The notes under the pieces were generated by a model that was not told the DNA's origin, searched no databases, and worked only from the letters and a program-made list of their open reading frames with translations. A program made the translations under genes and the position numbers. 64,000 nt of DNA from Scleromitrula shiraiana (Eukaryota > Ascomycota > Leotiomycetes > Helotiales > Sclerotiniaceae): the NCBI GenBank assembly GCA_028455995.1, contig JABELC010000010.1, positions 1,204,001-1,268,000 on the forward strand, given 5' to 3'. Shown here in pieces: positions 35,881 to 48,270 of this stretch (position 1 is the stretch's first letter; each line of letters begins with the position of its first letter).

Positions 35881-37719
35881 TCATTTATAATCGATCCACC
35901 CGGCATCCACTTTCTTTAATCCATTACTACCGGCTTCCATTAATCTCTCGTTTGCTTTCATTCTTGATATGTCTTTCACTTTTCCTAGATAGACGAATAC
36001 ATCCTCTATACCTGCGATTTGTTCGTCGATTCGGATGGTACGGTTCGCTTGCACTAGTGGACTAACCAACCTTTTTCTTGTCTTATCTAAAGCAGCTCCT
36101 AACGTAAGTACTTTGCTGTTATGCTCTAGTAGAGATGCTTTGTTTTGTCTTGTCTTGTTATGAACATTGGCGAGTAATTTTTTGTTTTTCTCAAACTTAG
36201 CTACTTCTGCAGCTTTGCCGCCTAAGTATTTGACCCAAAGTCGGGAGAGGAGTTGTGCCTCGTTCATTTCTTGGCTATCAAGTTCGCGGGCGGCGCTACG
36301 TGATAAGACCTTGAGTTGCTGGTCTACTCTTTCGAAAAGGGCGAAGAGTTGAGCAGAATGACCAAGTTCGGAGCTGATGGCATCTTCATAGATAGACATG
36401 AGCTCCTGCCAGGTTCTTGTGAGAGTATTGACGGCTTCTTGAGGCGAGGTGGGACCAAAGACAGATGTTGTAATGCGTCCAAGTTGAGTAGGAGCACCAT
36501 TAGACTTTTCAAAAAGACCAGCTCGACTCAGCGCGGTGTGGATGTTGTCATAAGCAGACTGGAAAGACGAAGGTGAAGTAAAACCTAATTGAGAAAGCTC
36601 ACGTTTCGCCCAATCCATACCTTGTATTATACTATATATGTCAGATGATTCGAAAACAAAGAAATCGAAATTCTTACCCATCAATATCTCCAATAACATT
36701 TGCATGAAATCTAGTCAACTCAGACGACAGAAGTTCAAGCGTAGAGCTCAATTCATCAAGCTCATTGGCAATGACAGGAGCAGATGTCATGTTTGCGCTG
36801 CGCACACTCTCACCAAGATCCCAAACTGCCAAGGATGTCTGTAATATATCATTGACCTGTGCAGCACCATCCTCAGCAAAAATTATGAGAGGTTCGAAAG
36901 ACTTTGCAAGTCCTGCGACTTTGATAAGATCATGCGTAGGCGGTATTGCTAGAGGTTGGAAGAGTAGTCGAAAAAGTACGAGACATGATATTGCAACAAG
37001 AATAGTAGTCGCAATTGAAGTCCACGACCTGGTCAACTTTCCAATTGTCTGACCGATATATGAGAACATTGCCCCAAAATTAACAGTATTATTTTGGACT
37101 TCCGAGTTGAAAGATATTTTAAAAACTAACATATGTTAGCATTTGAACCAATAGATTTTTCTAGGGCTTTCATACATGTGTTTGGTTTTTCCATCGCAGG
37201 CACAATAATAGTATCACTCTCTTGGCAATCTTCCTGCTTTGTCGCAACCAAAATATCTTCTAATTCTTCATTCTTGATAGTTTGAGGCATTGGCGATGGA
37301 CTCCTATTTTTTTCTGGTGACATAGTAGGCGATGATCTCATTCTACTCATTGATAGATCTTCATTTTCCTTCTCATCATCTGGAGTATTCTCCCTCGAGG
37401 CACGATTCCTCTTCTTATTGACTAGCATCGGTAGATTACTTTGGCGCATCCAAAAGGTGGAGTTTTGATCGAGGTCGCTTTTCCAAGCTGGCGGGCTGTA
37501 GCCACTTGCGGAAGTCGAGTAAGCGTTGCTCTCCGTGTCTCGACTTAGGCTGCTGCTCGCGTTGCTGCGAAAACCCGAATGTTGGGAAGGATAGCCATAT
37601 TGATGACGGCTGTGGTTGCTGTGATTTATCTCGAAGTTTTCGGGTTCGAAGTCCTGCAGTGATGCGGTGCTTAGAGAGGGATCGAACATTCCGTCTATCT
37701 CCTCTATCCTTGACCCCAT
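35881..37719 (-). CDS. Uncharacterised single-pass membrane, coiled-coil protein
   Basis: Exons 37719-37176, 37125-36678 and 36631-35881 give 1,743 nt and 580 aa. Introns are 50 nt (GTATGA, GCTAAC branch, TTAG) and 46 nt (GTAAGA to ATATAG). Residues 1-180 are Ser/polar-rich and probably disordered (MGSRIEEIDGMFDPSLS). One strong hydrophobic segment at about 217-240 (SIATTILVAISCLVLFRLLF) should span a membrane. The remaining ~340 residues are helical and heptad-like, with few prolines, ending GWIDYK. I do not recognise a named family. The layout (soluble tail, one membrane span, long helical domain) would suit a nuclear-envelope or ER protein, but that is a guess. A longer overlapping frame starting at 37915 is rejected because it shares none of this sequence. 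Confidence 0.75.
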
Positions 37720-40700
37720 GATTCTTGCTACTATGCTTAACGATTGCTGTAGATTGTATCGCGCTCAAAACAGAAGTTGAAGTCGGGTTTTTTCGAAAGT
37801 GTAAGAGGTACAAGTATGCGAAGGCTATGACTGTTATTGCGAGAAAGGTACTAGGTGCGATGTTAAAGTTGATCAGTGTAAAGTGAATGTGATTTTGGAT
37901 AGTAAAAATTGACATGACACATCCAAATCAACGAGCTTCTTTTGCACGTAGATTATTGTAGATTATTATCTACAGGTGTCGCGTGAACAATGTACTTGAA
38001 CAACTGTATTTGAAATAACAATGCGATGCGATTTATTTAGTTTAAAGATATGCGCAAAAGGATAGTTCTTAGGTTTATCTCTCTTGATAGTGAACGATTA
38101 TCGTGAACGATTATCATGAATGGGGGTAGAATAGAATGGAGAGAGAGAGTACGATACGGGTATAGTATGATATGGTATAGTATGATGTGGTATGGTATGG
38201 TATAGTATAGTATGGTATGGTATGGGGGGGTGTGGGTGATGAGCGATAGGTGGGTGGGTGGGTGATGAGCGATAAGTCGGTAGAGGGAATGTAGATAGAA
38301 AGTAGTTTAGTATCTGTGGGACTAATAACTAAGGTAGAGAAAAAAGATGGTAGGTAGTGGAAAGTAAGTAGAACTAATTTAAGTACTGGAGAGATAGTAC
38401 TGGAGAGATTCCGTAATACTGGAGAGATTAGAAAGGGATTAGAATAATAGCCCTATTTCTTTTAGTTAGATTTTAGTATCTTTTAGTTAGTATATTTTAT
38501 TATTTCTAGTAGTAAGACTTTACCATTTTATTAGTATCATTTCATCATTTCATCATTTTATCATTTTTTATCATTTTTTATCATTTTTTATCATTTTTTA
38601 TCATTTTTTATCATTTTTTATCATTTTTTATCATTTTTTATCATTTTTTATCATTTTTTATCATTTTTTATCATTTTACCTTTAATTTTTATCTCGTGGG
38701 ATCATGATGGGAAGGTAAATCGATGATTGTTGGGCTATCTTATTAGTGAGTGAATCCATTACCCCAAGCCCTTGTAATCAAGCCTAAAAAGAGAGAACGA
38801 TTATAATTATAATCATAATCATAATTACAGTTATAGTTATAATTATAGTTATAAATACAGTTATAATTATAGTTATAATTATAGTGTTTAGTGCAGCCTG
38901 AGTCCTAGTATAGAAATATGAAGGATTCGGGTAAGGATGAATTCAAGTTATTGTAGATTCTACTAGTAAGCAGTATCAACCAAATTAATAAATTAGGTAA
39001 CAGTTTTAAGGAAACCCATCATTATCTGAATGAAGTAGTAGTTTTACCATTATAACATCTTCTTGAAGTTTTCATTCAACTAAAAGGCGATGCGATGAGG
39101 GGGAGACGAAGAAGATATCTGGAATCTTAGAGGATATAAATTCGAGCCTAGGGATGATGAAATCATATCGTATTTTACGAGTATTACTAGTAATAAGCCA
39201 GATTAAATAAATAAGTAACAATTTATTAACTAAATTAGAAACCACACCGCAGTGAAGTACAAAGGTAGATAAAACTAGAGAATAGAGAATAATAACCCCC
39301 CCTCCTTACGTTGACCTTCCCTCTCTCTCTCTCTCTCCCTCCCTCCCCCCATCTTCCCTTAATCCGTCCAAATGCTTCATTTAATAAAATGGTGAATCTA
39401 TCCATCTATATAGTAAGGAATACCTAGGTAGATAGATATTCACTCTCTTAAGTACAACTTTTCCCAGCCATCTTCAATCTCTCAAACTTTATATCTCTCA
39501 AACTTTATATCTATCTACATACATCACCGTACAAATGTAAGTTTTACTCATCACCTATACTTCCTCGAGACCTTCTTAAAGTAAGGAACATCGATTCATG
39601 AATAATGAATGAATGAATAAATGAATGAATAAATGAATAAATAAATGAATAAATAAATAAATGAACGAAGGAGGGGAAAAAAAGAAACTGATCAAAAAAA
39701 GAACAATACTCGATATTTGCGCTTCTGGAGGGATAGTGGATAGTGGATAGTGGCGTCGTATGAGTTAGGGTGCTCCCGGCGTTTTAAAGATAGAGGGAAA
39801 TAATTGGGTAATGGATGCTTGTGGAGAAGACCAGGGGGAAATTGATTGGTCCAGCCTCGCTGGGGGGAGATCTGCGACTAGACTGCTTTGGGGGGTTGAA
39901 GATGGACAACGCAGCAAGTGGTGCAGGGGTTGGGGTTTGATGGATGGAGGGATCGTTGGATGCTCGCTTTGGTTAGAGGGGAGGGGAGCGGACAGAGAGG
40001 TTCTTTTTTTTTTTTGATTTCTCTTTTCTTCTTCTTCTTTTTCTTCTTCTTTTCTTCTTCTTCTTGAAACGAGATCGATGCCTTATGCTTAAAGTAGAGT
40101 AGTAGAAGTGATCGACCGTGCTTACCGCGGGTACCTACCAGCCATCTTTTTATATGTTATGAAATGTGAAACAATCATGATATCATGTATGATTCAAAAA
40201 GCAATCGAGTATTAGATAGGTATGATCGATCAAAATGCCTATCTAGTTTACATCTAGTGGGTATTAATCAAGAGAATCAAGGACGAGGGGGAAGAGGGGT
40301 TTCGTTTCTTTACCTTACCTACCTGTGCTCTGCTTCAAAAATAGAAACTCCTCGATGCGTTGCGTACGATGCGTACGATGCTACTCAACTCCTACAGTAG
40401 CAGTAAAATAAAACGCATATACATACATACATACATACATACCGGTACATACCACATAACGCTGCAGTACACAAAAGAGAAGAAAAACAAAAGTACAGTA
40501 CAATACAGTGCAGTAGCGTTGTAGAACATCTTTCATGCATCATGTTATGTTATACCTATCTAACTAACTAACTATCTATCTAATAGTATGATATGCTACC
40601 TAACGCTATGCCAATTACAGTTATACTACAAGTCAGGTGAAGTCCGCCCCGTTCATTCAATTCAAGGCCTTTTTAAATTCCATCCATCCATCGTTCCTTG

Positions 40701-40850
40701 CTCGCTATCCCTCAAATGTTTAATGTTGATGTTGATGTCCATAGCTATCGTATCATTTTCTTTTTTTCTTTGCATGAAGTGAAGTGAAGTAAAGTAAGTA
40801 TTCATCGTCCAATCCATCGTTCGAATTTTCCTTCTTTCTCACTGCACCCA
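37720..40850. other. Long intergenic spacer
   Basis: More than 3 kb without a supported gene. Contents: GGTATGGTATAGTATG repeats (38160-38222), the 10-bp T-tract array (38561-38670), ATTATAGTTATA repeats (38800-38885), a CT run (39315-39345), AATGAATAA repeats (39599-39665), a CTT-rich tract (40020-40065) and (ATAC)n (40418-40442). A pyrimidine-rich leader-like stretch ends at about 39537 in ATGTAAGT, but no coding exon follows. Confidence 0.6.
38561..38670. repeat. Eleven exact 10-bp T-tract units
   Basis: The unit TCATTTTTTA is repeated eleven times without change, and partial units flank the array. Each unit places a T6 run at exactly 10-bp spacing, close to one DNA helical turn. Confidence 0.95.
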
Positions 40851-43800
40851 TCATCTCCCCCCTGCCATAACGCTCTTATAATACCCCAAGCTTAGATCGA
40901 TAGTATGCTTTAAATACATATCCTCCGTGAGAGGGAGTTGCAATACTTTCGGGAGATCCATATTCTATCCAAAGCGGTTAGTATCGAATCTAAAAATCGA
41001 ACACGTGGATGTCCTTACCTGGCCTTGTTTCTCCATATCCACCACGGCTTTCGCGACAACCCCACTGATGCACTCAATTGCTACTGTCTCCATAAAAGAG
41101 GGGTGTCTAGATTCCTCCACCGCTGCCGGTAACCCAGTCAACAATCTCTCGAGCACCTGAAGATCAAGCCCGTGACCTTTCTTCTGAAATTCTACCAGTG
41201 CAAGATAATCTTGATAGATTTCGCCCCCAAGATGCCAGTCAGAGATTGCGTACTCTTTTTCTTTAAATCCGGCAAGAAGTGTGCGAAGGATATTGTAGTC
41301 ATATTCGACGATAGCTTTTGGCGCTACTTCTCTAGCGAAAGTTCGATGAGCCTCGTCAAATAAGCCTGCCTTGATCAAACACTCAACTTCCGCGAGTGGA
41401 TCTTTCTTAACACTTCGCATGAAGAGAGCCTTAGCCTCCCAGATCCATGATGCAGGGATCTTGAAAGTTTGTACCAAAGTAGTAAAGCTCTGACTATCTT
41501 CAGCACCGATTCGACCAGCATGACGAGCCAGATGATCTTGAATGGACTTTGCGCGAGCACTGCTTTGAGATAAGTGGAGTAGCACGAATACTGAATCTAA
41601 CCAGTGACCCTCATGATTGAGTTGAGAAGCGAATGCCAGAGTAGTCTGGTCCTTTCTCTCATCAGCTGCATCACGATAATTCAGAGCACCGTATGAAGTG
41701 ATGGCTCGACTCAGTTGCCACGAGAGGCGCATATCAAGCGGGGACAGTCGTGAGTTCTCTGGTCGTAGAATAGCCTCAAGATCTGCGTCTTCATAGGTAT
41801 ACATTTTCAACAGGCCCCATAAGAGATCCTCACGTTCTTCAAGCTGATCGTCTTTCCATAACTTCGGAATCTTCTGTTCAACGTACCAGGCTTGAGGCCG
41901 CGATGTCTCCTTATCTTGAGCAATGTCTTCAGCGAAACTTCTGACTGCATGTTCGATTTCCTCGCTGTTCCTAATTGAGTACCACAATCTCATACCAAAC
42001 GCCTGTCGCCAATCGAACCCAAACCGTTTAGAGATGACAAAAGATTCAATGCGATCTTCCAAAGATCCTTTGAAGCCGTCACATACACAAACATTGCCAG
42101 TGAGAATCTCGTAAATGGCCCTGACAGGTTGATTGAATTCGGCCAAGATGTTGGATTTCTGCCACTGTGTAAGCTGTTCTTTGATGTCTTTTTTCATGCT
42201 TTCTTTTCCACCGATCATTGCAACCAAAGTGGCCAAGCGGAAGTTGTTGCCACTGATCAAATGTCCACAAGCATCGGAGATGTTGTGCCCGGACAAAGAA
42301 GCAACCGCTCTCTCCTCATTTGATCTAGCCATTGCAACTTGCTGAGAAGAGGCCTGATCTACTAGCTTCTGCCAAAACGCGGATAGGTTGTCTTTACGCA
42401 GACGATCAAGGGCATTCTCGACATTCTCAAGTTCTTCGGGAATGTTAATTCGGTCGAAGAGAATACTGGCAAGTTCCCAGACAAGTTTCTCGTGGGCTAG
42501 CGCTGGATCCCGGGCATTTTGGTCGTCAAAAAAGTCAAGGAATGAGTAAGAAACTGGTAGAGCTGCAAACGGAACGCCATCTGAGATATCGACAATAGTT
42601 AAAGCCTGATGCTTCTTTAATGCATTAGGGGAAGATTCGTCGGAGAATTTAGCAAAGCGAATATCTCTACTCTCAGAAACAATACCGCCTTTCTGAATAG
42701 TGAGAAGGCCATCTTTCTCGCGAGCACGACGAGATTTGCTCATAGGTTTGATATCAGAAGAGGCCGCATACACAAGTGTGCCGTCCGGACCCCAGCTAGG
42801 CTTGAGTGAGTCGTGGAATGCACGGTCTGCATCTGTCATTTTGGATTCATCATCACCAACTTTAGGTCTTTTGTTGTAAGGTTTCTGTCAAGAAAATATT
42901 TTAGCATTCTGCTACATACTTGATTACATACATGAGTGGGCTCAACGAACGGCCCCATCGACTATTACTTCATCTCACAATAGCAAATTAGAATGGAAAA
43001 CCAACCTCAAAATCATCACCTCTCCTAGAGACTTTTGCAACCTTAATAGGGCTAGCTGATTTACCCCATAATTCTTGTTGAATATCCATCATTGATCCAA
43101 AACCATGCGTGTTTGAAAAATCATGTTTAGCAGTTGCAGGCTCAAGTACTGGGAAGGCTGCCTGCTTTTCATTCCCATGCACACCAATAAGACTTTTGAG
43201 TAAAGCGCGATCTTGCTTCTTTGGGCTCACAGTAGTCCTTAATGTACTTGCCCAATCATTTGCCGCTGATAGTTTTGATTTGGATGGAGTTTCTGAATCC
43301 TTCTGTGCCCTCTCTCGAGCTTTTCGAATCGAACCAGGTATCATGATTTCCATTGTGTCGTCTTCATCTTGCGAGTCCTCCGTTTGCTCCGCGGTATTGT
43401 CAGCCTCTGGAAAAGAGCCCGCCATCTCTTGATCCACAAAACTGACAGATTCATTGTCTTGAGAAAAGTCATCTTGGTCGATTGGCTCCTCGACTTCACT
43501 TTCTGACATTGAACCCACGGAGCGATCATCTAAAAAAGACTGCTGTTCCTGATTAAATGAATCGTCTTCCTCATCATCCTCGTCCTCATAGACTTCTTGG
43601 TTATTAAACGCACCTGGAAGAATCTTCTTCTTGTGGTTTCGAAACTCAAATGTATCCTCGGGATCCGACTCGGTCTGTGTCAAATCCATCGAGGATGCGA
43701 AAGACACATCTTCGTAATGCATCATAGGCGTACGGTTACGTGGAGTGGGTGTGTCCGGTGGAGCACTGAGGGTACTGTTTCCAAACTCACTAACGTCGTT

Positions 43801-46800
43801 ATCTTCCATTTCCTCATCGTCTTCATCAGAATCATAGTTCAGCGCGTAAACAGTGTAATGTTCAACTTTAAATACCCAGGTGCCAGTTTTTGCATTATAT
43901 GAGATAAAATGAGTATCTGGAACAGCCTGCAACTTCTTTTGATGCTTCTTCAATCGTAGGGCATCATCTAGCTTTGACTTTGAGCTGCGAGGCCACGAAT
44001 TGTGCAATGTGATTGTAGATGGCACATTGAGTCCACTTCCCATTGGAGGTTTCTGAACAGGTGCATTATCTGGATAAACCTCTGCGGACCTAATTGTGAG
44101 GAAAACGATTCTGTCAAATAATTCATCCAGGTTGATAGAATCAAGATTGACTGGTACGTCAAAGTTAATAAATCCAACATTTTCGCGACCAATTTGGAAC
44201 CCGGAAACTTTTTGGCGGGCAATGCGATTCATATCCTCAATCTCCTTTTTGGATGGCTTCATCCAGTAACGTCCAGGTTTTGGGTCCGACTTGCTACCTG
44301 GGGACTTAGATTCAGGTGATGGCCCATCCTCGTGAACAACAGCGAGTTCGTTGTTATTATTGACTTGTTGCATCTCTGGAGTTCCGTTAACGCTGGTGTT
44401 GGCATTAACATCGATAGGTGATAGTGGGTTAGAAGGGCTGCTGTTGCCATTTACTTCAGGTTCGAAAGATACTTGTTTCTTCAAGATGGTTTTGTTAGGT
44501 GTAGCTGGGGATTCAGGTGCGGGAGTAATTGGATTGGAGAAAAGGTCTGACCGAAGACTGCGATTGATGATAAGCTTCTTCATACTTCCTGCACTTCCAT
44601 ATCTCTGGCTTGGGCTGCCAGAGAATGCACCAGGAGCCAGAATACCATCTTCATTACTGAAACTACGAGTAAGACTAGTACTAGACATGCTCTTGCTCAA
44701 TGCTCGGTTTCCATTTAGTAAACTATTCGCAAAAATTCCAGGAGTGCTTGAAGTAGTTGAGACACTTCCTGGGGTATAGGATAGACCATAACCACCACGA
44801 ACCGATTTGCTGGGGGTGTTGAGTCGCGAGGTCGATGCACTGTTCAACTTGTACATTGGGAGTGCAGCAGCCTTCTTTTGTCTGATACTACTAGATAAAG
44901 GAGTTGCAATGGGTCCAGGATCTTTAATTTGGGATCCTACCAATTCATTAAACAAGGGTTTAGGTCCAAATGCTGCAGGGTCATTGATACTGGTGGTAAA
45001 AGACCCTGGAGTTCCCTGACCTTGCGAGTTGCCAAAAATGGAGCCAGTTCCAAAGGGTGTGTTTTGGGGTTGGTTCTGTAGCTGTTGCTGCTGTTGATTA
45101 CTAGTATTCGAGCCAAAAAGACCAGTTGATGGTTGCTGAGTTCCGGAGGCACCAAATAGATTTGATCCCTGGCCCGAATTTCCAAACAACGAAGTCTTTT
45201 GCTGGGTGTTGGTGTTGAGGCCACCTCCAAATATACCCCCGGTGTTCTGCTGTGCTTGATTTTGGTTGTTTTGATTTTGGCCAAAAGTAGAACCAGTACT
45301 AAATAAGCCTCCTGACGTATTGGTATTCTGAGCTGGAGGTTGACCGAACAAACTACCAGTCGCTGCTGGTTTATTAGCGAAAAGATTAGAACCTGTGCCA
45401 GCGTTATTTGTAGCACCAAACGGATTGGTGTTCGCTGCGGGTTGTGGCTGACCGAATAAACCACCGCCAGTCGTGCTGGCAGCTGGAGTAGTACCAAACA
45501 GGCCACCTGTGGCTGGCTTTGCCTGATTGCCAAAGAGCGATGAAGTGCCAGTTTGCGTATTGCTGGTACCAAAACCAGTGCCGAAGGCATTGGTTGCAGC
45601 TGGTTGTTGTTGAGTTCCACCAAATGGAGAGGATGTGTTTTGTTGTTGGCTGTTACCGAACAAACCTCCACCAGTATTGGTATTGGTCGCACCAAATCCG
45701 CCAGTTGATCCAAACCCTCCTGTTGTGGTCGCCGCTGGTGCCTGGGTTCCGAAGCTAAAAGGTTTAGCAGCAGTTGTGGCACCACCAGTACCAAAGAGCC
45801 CCCCAGCAGCGGTATTAGTGTTGGTAGACCCAAAGCCTCCGGTTGATCCAAATCCACCTGTATTGGCAGTGCCGGATCCAAACAAGCCGCCGGATGTTTG
45901 AGCTTGGGGCTGAGCGCCGAATCCAGTTGTTGCAGGCTTTGCACCAAAGAGCCCACCACCAGCAGTAGCAGTATTCGCACCAAATCCAGTAGTAGCGGGT
46001 TGACTGGTACCAAATGGCGTGCTCGTTGCTCCACTACCAAATAGTCCCCCACCAGCCGTATTGGTATTCGTAGCCCCAAATCCCCCAGTAGCCTGTGCAG
46101 TGTTGCCGAATCCTCCTCCAAAGTTAGTATTCGTGCCAAAAGAGCCACCTTGGTTTTGGTTATATCTCAATCCTTGTGCATAATCTGCTAGACGAAGCTC
46201 CTCGGGAGTGAATTTTTGGTAAGGACCTTGGAAACAAATGTTCTGAAAAGAGTTTTGCTGGGTACTGTTATTTGGCTCCTTTTCAATGAAAGGCGAAAAT
46301 GGAACAGCTTTAGTTCCTTGAGCTTGATCACTTGAAGCGGCAGCCCCAAACCCGGTTCCAGTATTGCTGCCAAAACCAGTTGCTCCACCACCAAAAGGGC
46401 TGGATGTGGTAGCAGTATTCGTGGCACCGAATCCAGTAGTAGGTTTAGCTCCGAACAGACCACCCCCAGTATTGGTCGCACCGAATGCTGATGTTGTTGC
46501 ATTGTTGCTCCCAAATCCTCCGCCACCGAAAGCACTGCCCGTCCCGGCGGTAGCGGGAGTGCTAAACATATTACCACCTGTACTTGCAGTGGTAGTTCCA
46601 AAACCAGAAGGTTTTGCTCCAAAACCAGTAGTCGCACCGAAACCTGCAAATAATTTGGTCAGTGTGTTCATCAAATATCAAATATCAAATTCTAGGTCAA
46701 AGAATGTAACGCGAAGTGTATCGAGCTTCGTTCAAGGAAGTTGAGGTATTTTATCGCGTTTCGATGGACTAATCGAGAGTATAAAGGAACGCGATCAAAT

Positions 46801-47199
46801 GCGATCCTGGATACGACGAGCTATCGATTTAAACAGAACCGTCTAGAGCACCAGAGCATCCACGTACCTCCAGAATTACCAAAGCCAGAAGAGCTTGCAC
46901 CTCCACCAAATAGTCCTCCACCAGTATTGTTGTTTGCACCGAAACCAGTATTTGGAGTAGCGCTTGAACCGAAAACTGTTGCAAAAGACGATTCGGGTAA
47001 GCGATGAGCTCGAGGTGATCGCACAATACCTCCAATCTTTCGATATGCCTGGCAATGTAAAGGAAAATGAAGTGGCGAGAGTTGACCTACCTGAACCTGT
47101 GTTGGTGTTTGCACCAAATCCTCCTCCAAAACCAGTTCTATTCTGATTATTATTGTTCTGGCCAAAACCACCAGAACCAAAACCTCCTCCAAACGACAT
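40851..47199 (-). CDS. Nup98-Nup96 nucleoporin precursor
   Basis: Precursor of two nuclear-pore proteins, equivalent to yeast Nup145 and fission yeast Nup189. Exons 47199-47091, 46975-46868, 46643-43006, 42884-41019 and 40964-40851 give 5,835 nt and 1,944 aa. Residues 1 to about 600 carry many FG and GLFG repeats (permeability barrier). A GLEBS-like Gle2/Rae1-binding segment lies near 190-225 (QNICFQGPYQKFTPEELRLADY). The autoproteolytic domain covers about 860-1003 (GRYWMKPSKKEIEDMN to VFKVEHYT); the predicted cut is between Tyr1002 and Thr1003. The rest is Nup96, an alpha-solenoid of the Y-complex, ending YYKSVMAGGR. The 3' exon is recovered by splicing GTAAGG to GGATAG. The intron at 43005-42885 begins GTTGGT; if unspliced, translation stops nine codons later. 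Confidence 0.93.
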
Positions 47200-48270
47200 C
47201 TTGAATGATTATCGATAATAGACGAGGGAAAGTGTTTGAGTTACTGCTAATCGCAGCAGATTCCGAAATTTCGTATCGACTTTTGTACAAAGGCGAAGTT
47301 GGTCACAATCGCAGAAAAAGGAACGCGCAAAAATTGGGAAAGAGATTGCGCTCAGTGTTGATAGACTGGCGCATACATTAGGAATTGAAAAATGAAAGTT
47401 AAAGAGATCATCAATCAGATAGAGTAAGACGATCGTAATGTTGAAAAGAATTATGAAGGAATTGAAAAATTTATTTTGGTTGACAATGATGGAATTGATA
47501 AGTAAAGAATTTGTAGGGGAACGCGCTCGCTCGTCCAAAAGCACAACCGTACAATGATATGGCTCGTTATGGTACGAAAGCCCGACTAACTAATAATAAT
47601 AATAAAAAGTCTCTAAGGTATTTTTTCGGCTAATACATATGTGTAATGAATTTCAGGAAGTAGCTTTACCAACCAATTAAATTTATTAAGAATTTTTGAG
47701 CTCAACCAGTCAATGATCTGAAATACAAAGAGAGATTGTTGCCTTCTGCTGATATTACGGCATAAGGAATTCGATACGGCATAAGGAATTCGAGTATCCT
47801 ATTGAATAAAGTGCCCGGGTGTGTATCATCATCGATCACCTGATACTCATCGCGTGACTCTTTTTGTTTTGCTTGTTATCTTGCTAACTCCGATGTTGAT
47901 GACTAATCTCACTCAAGGTTTGATTAACGCGTAAAAGAGCTTCGAGTTCTATTCGGAAAGAAAACGCGTAAATTATTCAATTGAATTCAATTCAATTCAA
48001 CCAAGGACTCCCCCCCCATCAAACTGACTCTAGCCTCACCACCACACCAAATGCTGTACCCCCTCCCCCTCGTCTAAGCTATGATTCCCATTCCCAACCC
48101 TTACAAGTCCGTATCATAATAATAAATTAAAACTTAAACATCCCAGCCCAGCCCAATCTTTCTTCCATAATTGAAATAAATAACTAGCAATTAGCAATTA
48201 GCTCTTCCCGTCTCATCTCACCTCGTCTGGTCTCTTACTCTTTCCCCCCTTCGCAAATCGCAAGTGATCG
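47200..48270. promoter_or_regulatory. Divergent promoter region Nup98-96 / CDC31
   Basis: About 1.07 kb between the two start codons, with no supported gene. A short perfect duplication of ACGGCATAAGGAATTCGA lies at about 47757-47793. A TTCAATTCAATTCAA run lies near 47975-48000. Confidence 0.55.

Noticed and set aside
37436..37915. 159-residue frame with a hydrophobic start overlapping the gene at 35881-37719
   Set aside because: After its hydrophobic start it runs out of frame through the Ser-rich exon of the better-supported gene and has no link to downstream exons.
44937..46148. 403-residue open frame inside the Nup98 gene, other frame of the same strand
   Set aside because: It is a shadow of the FG-repeat coding region, rich in Leu/Val from shifted Gly/Thr codons. 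The FG frame gives a coherent nucleoporin.
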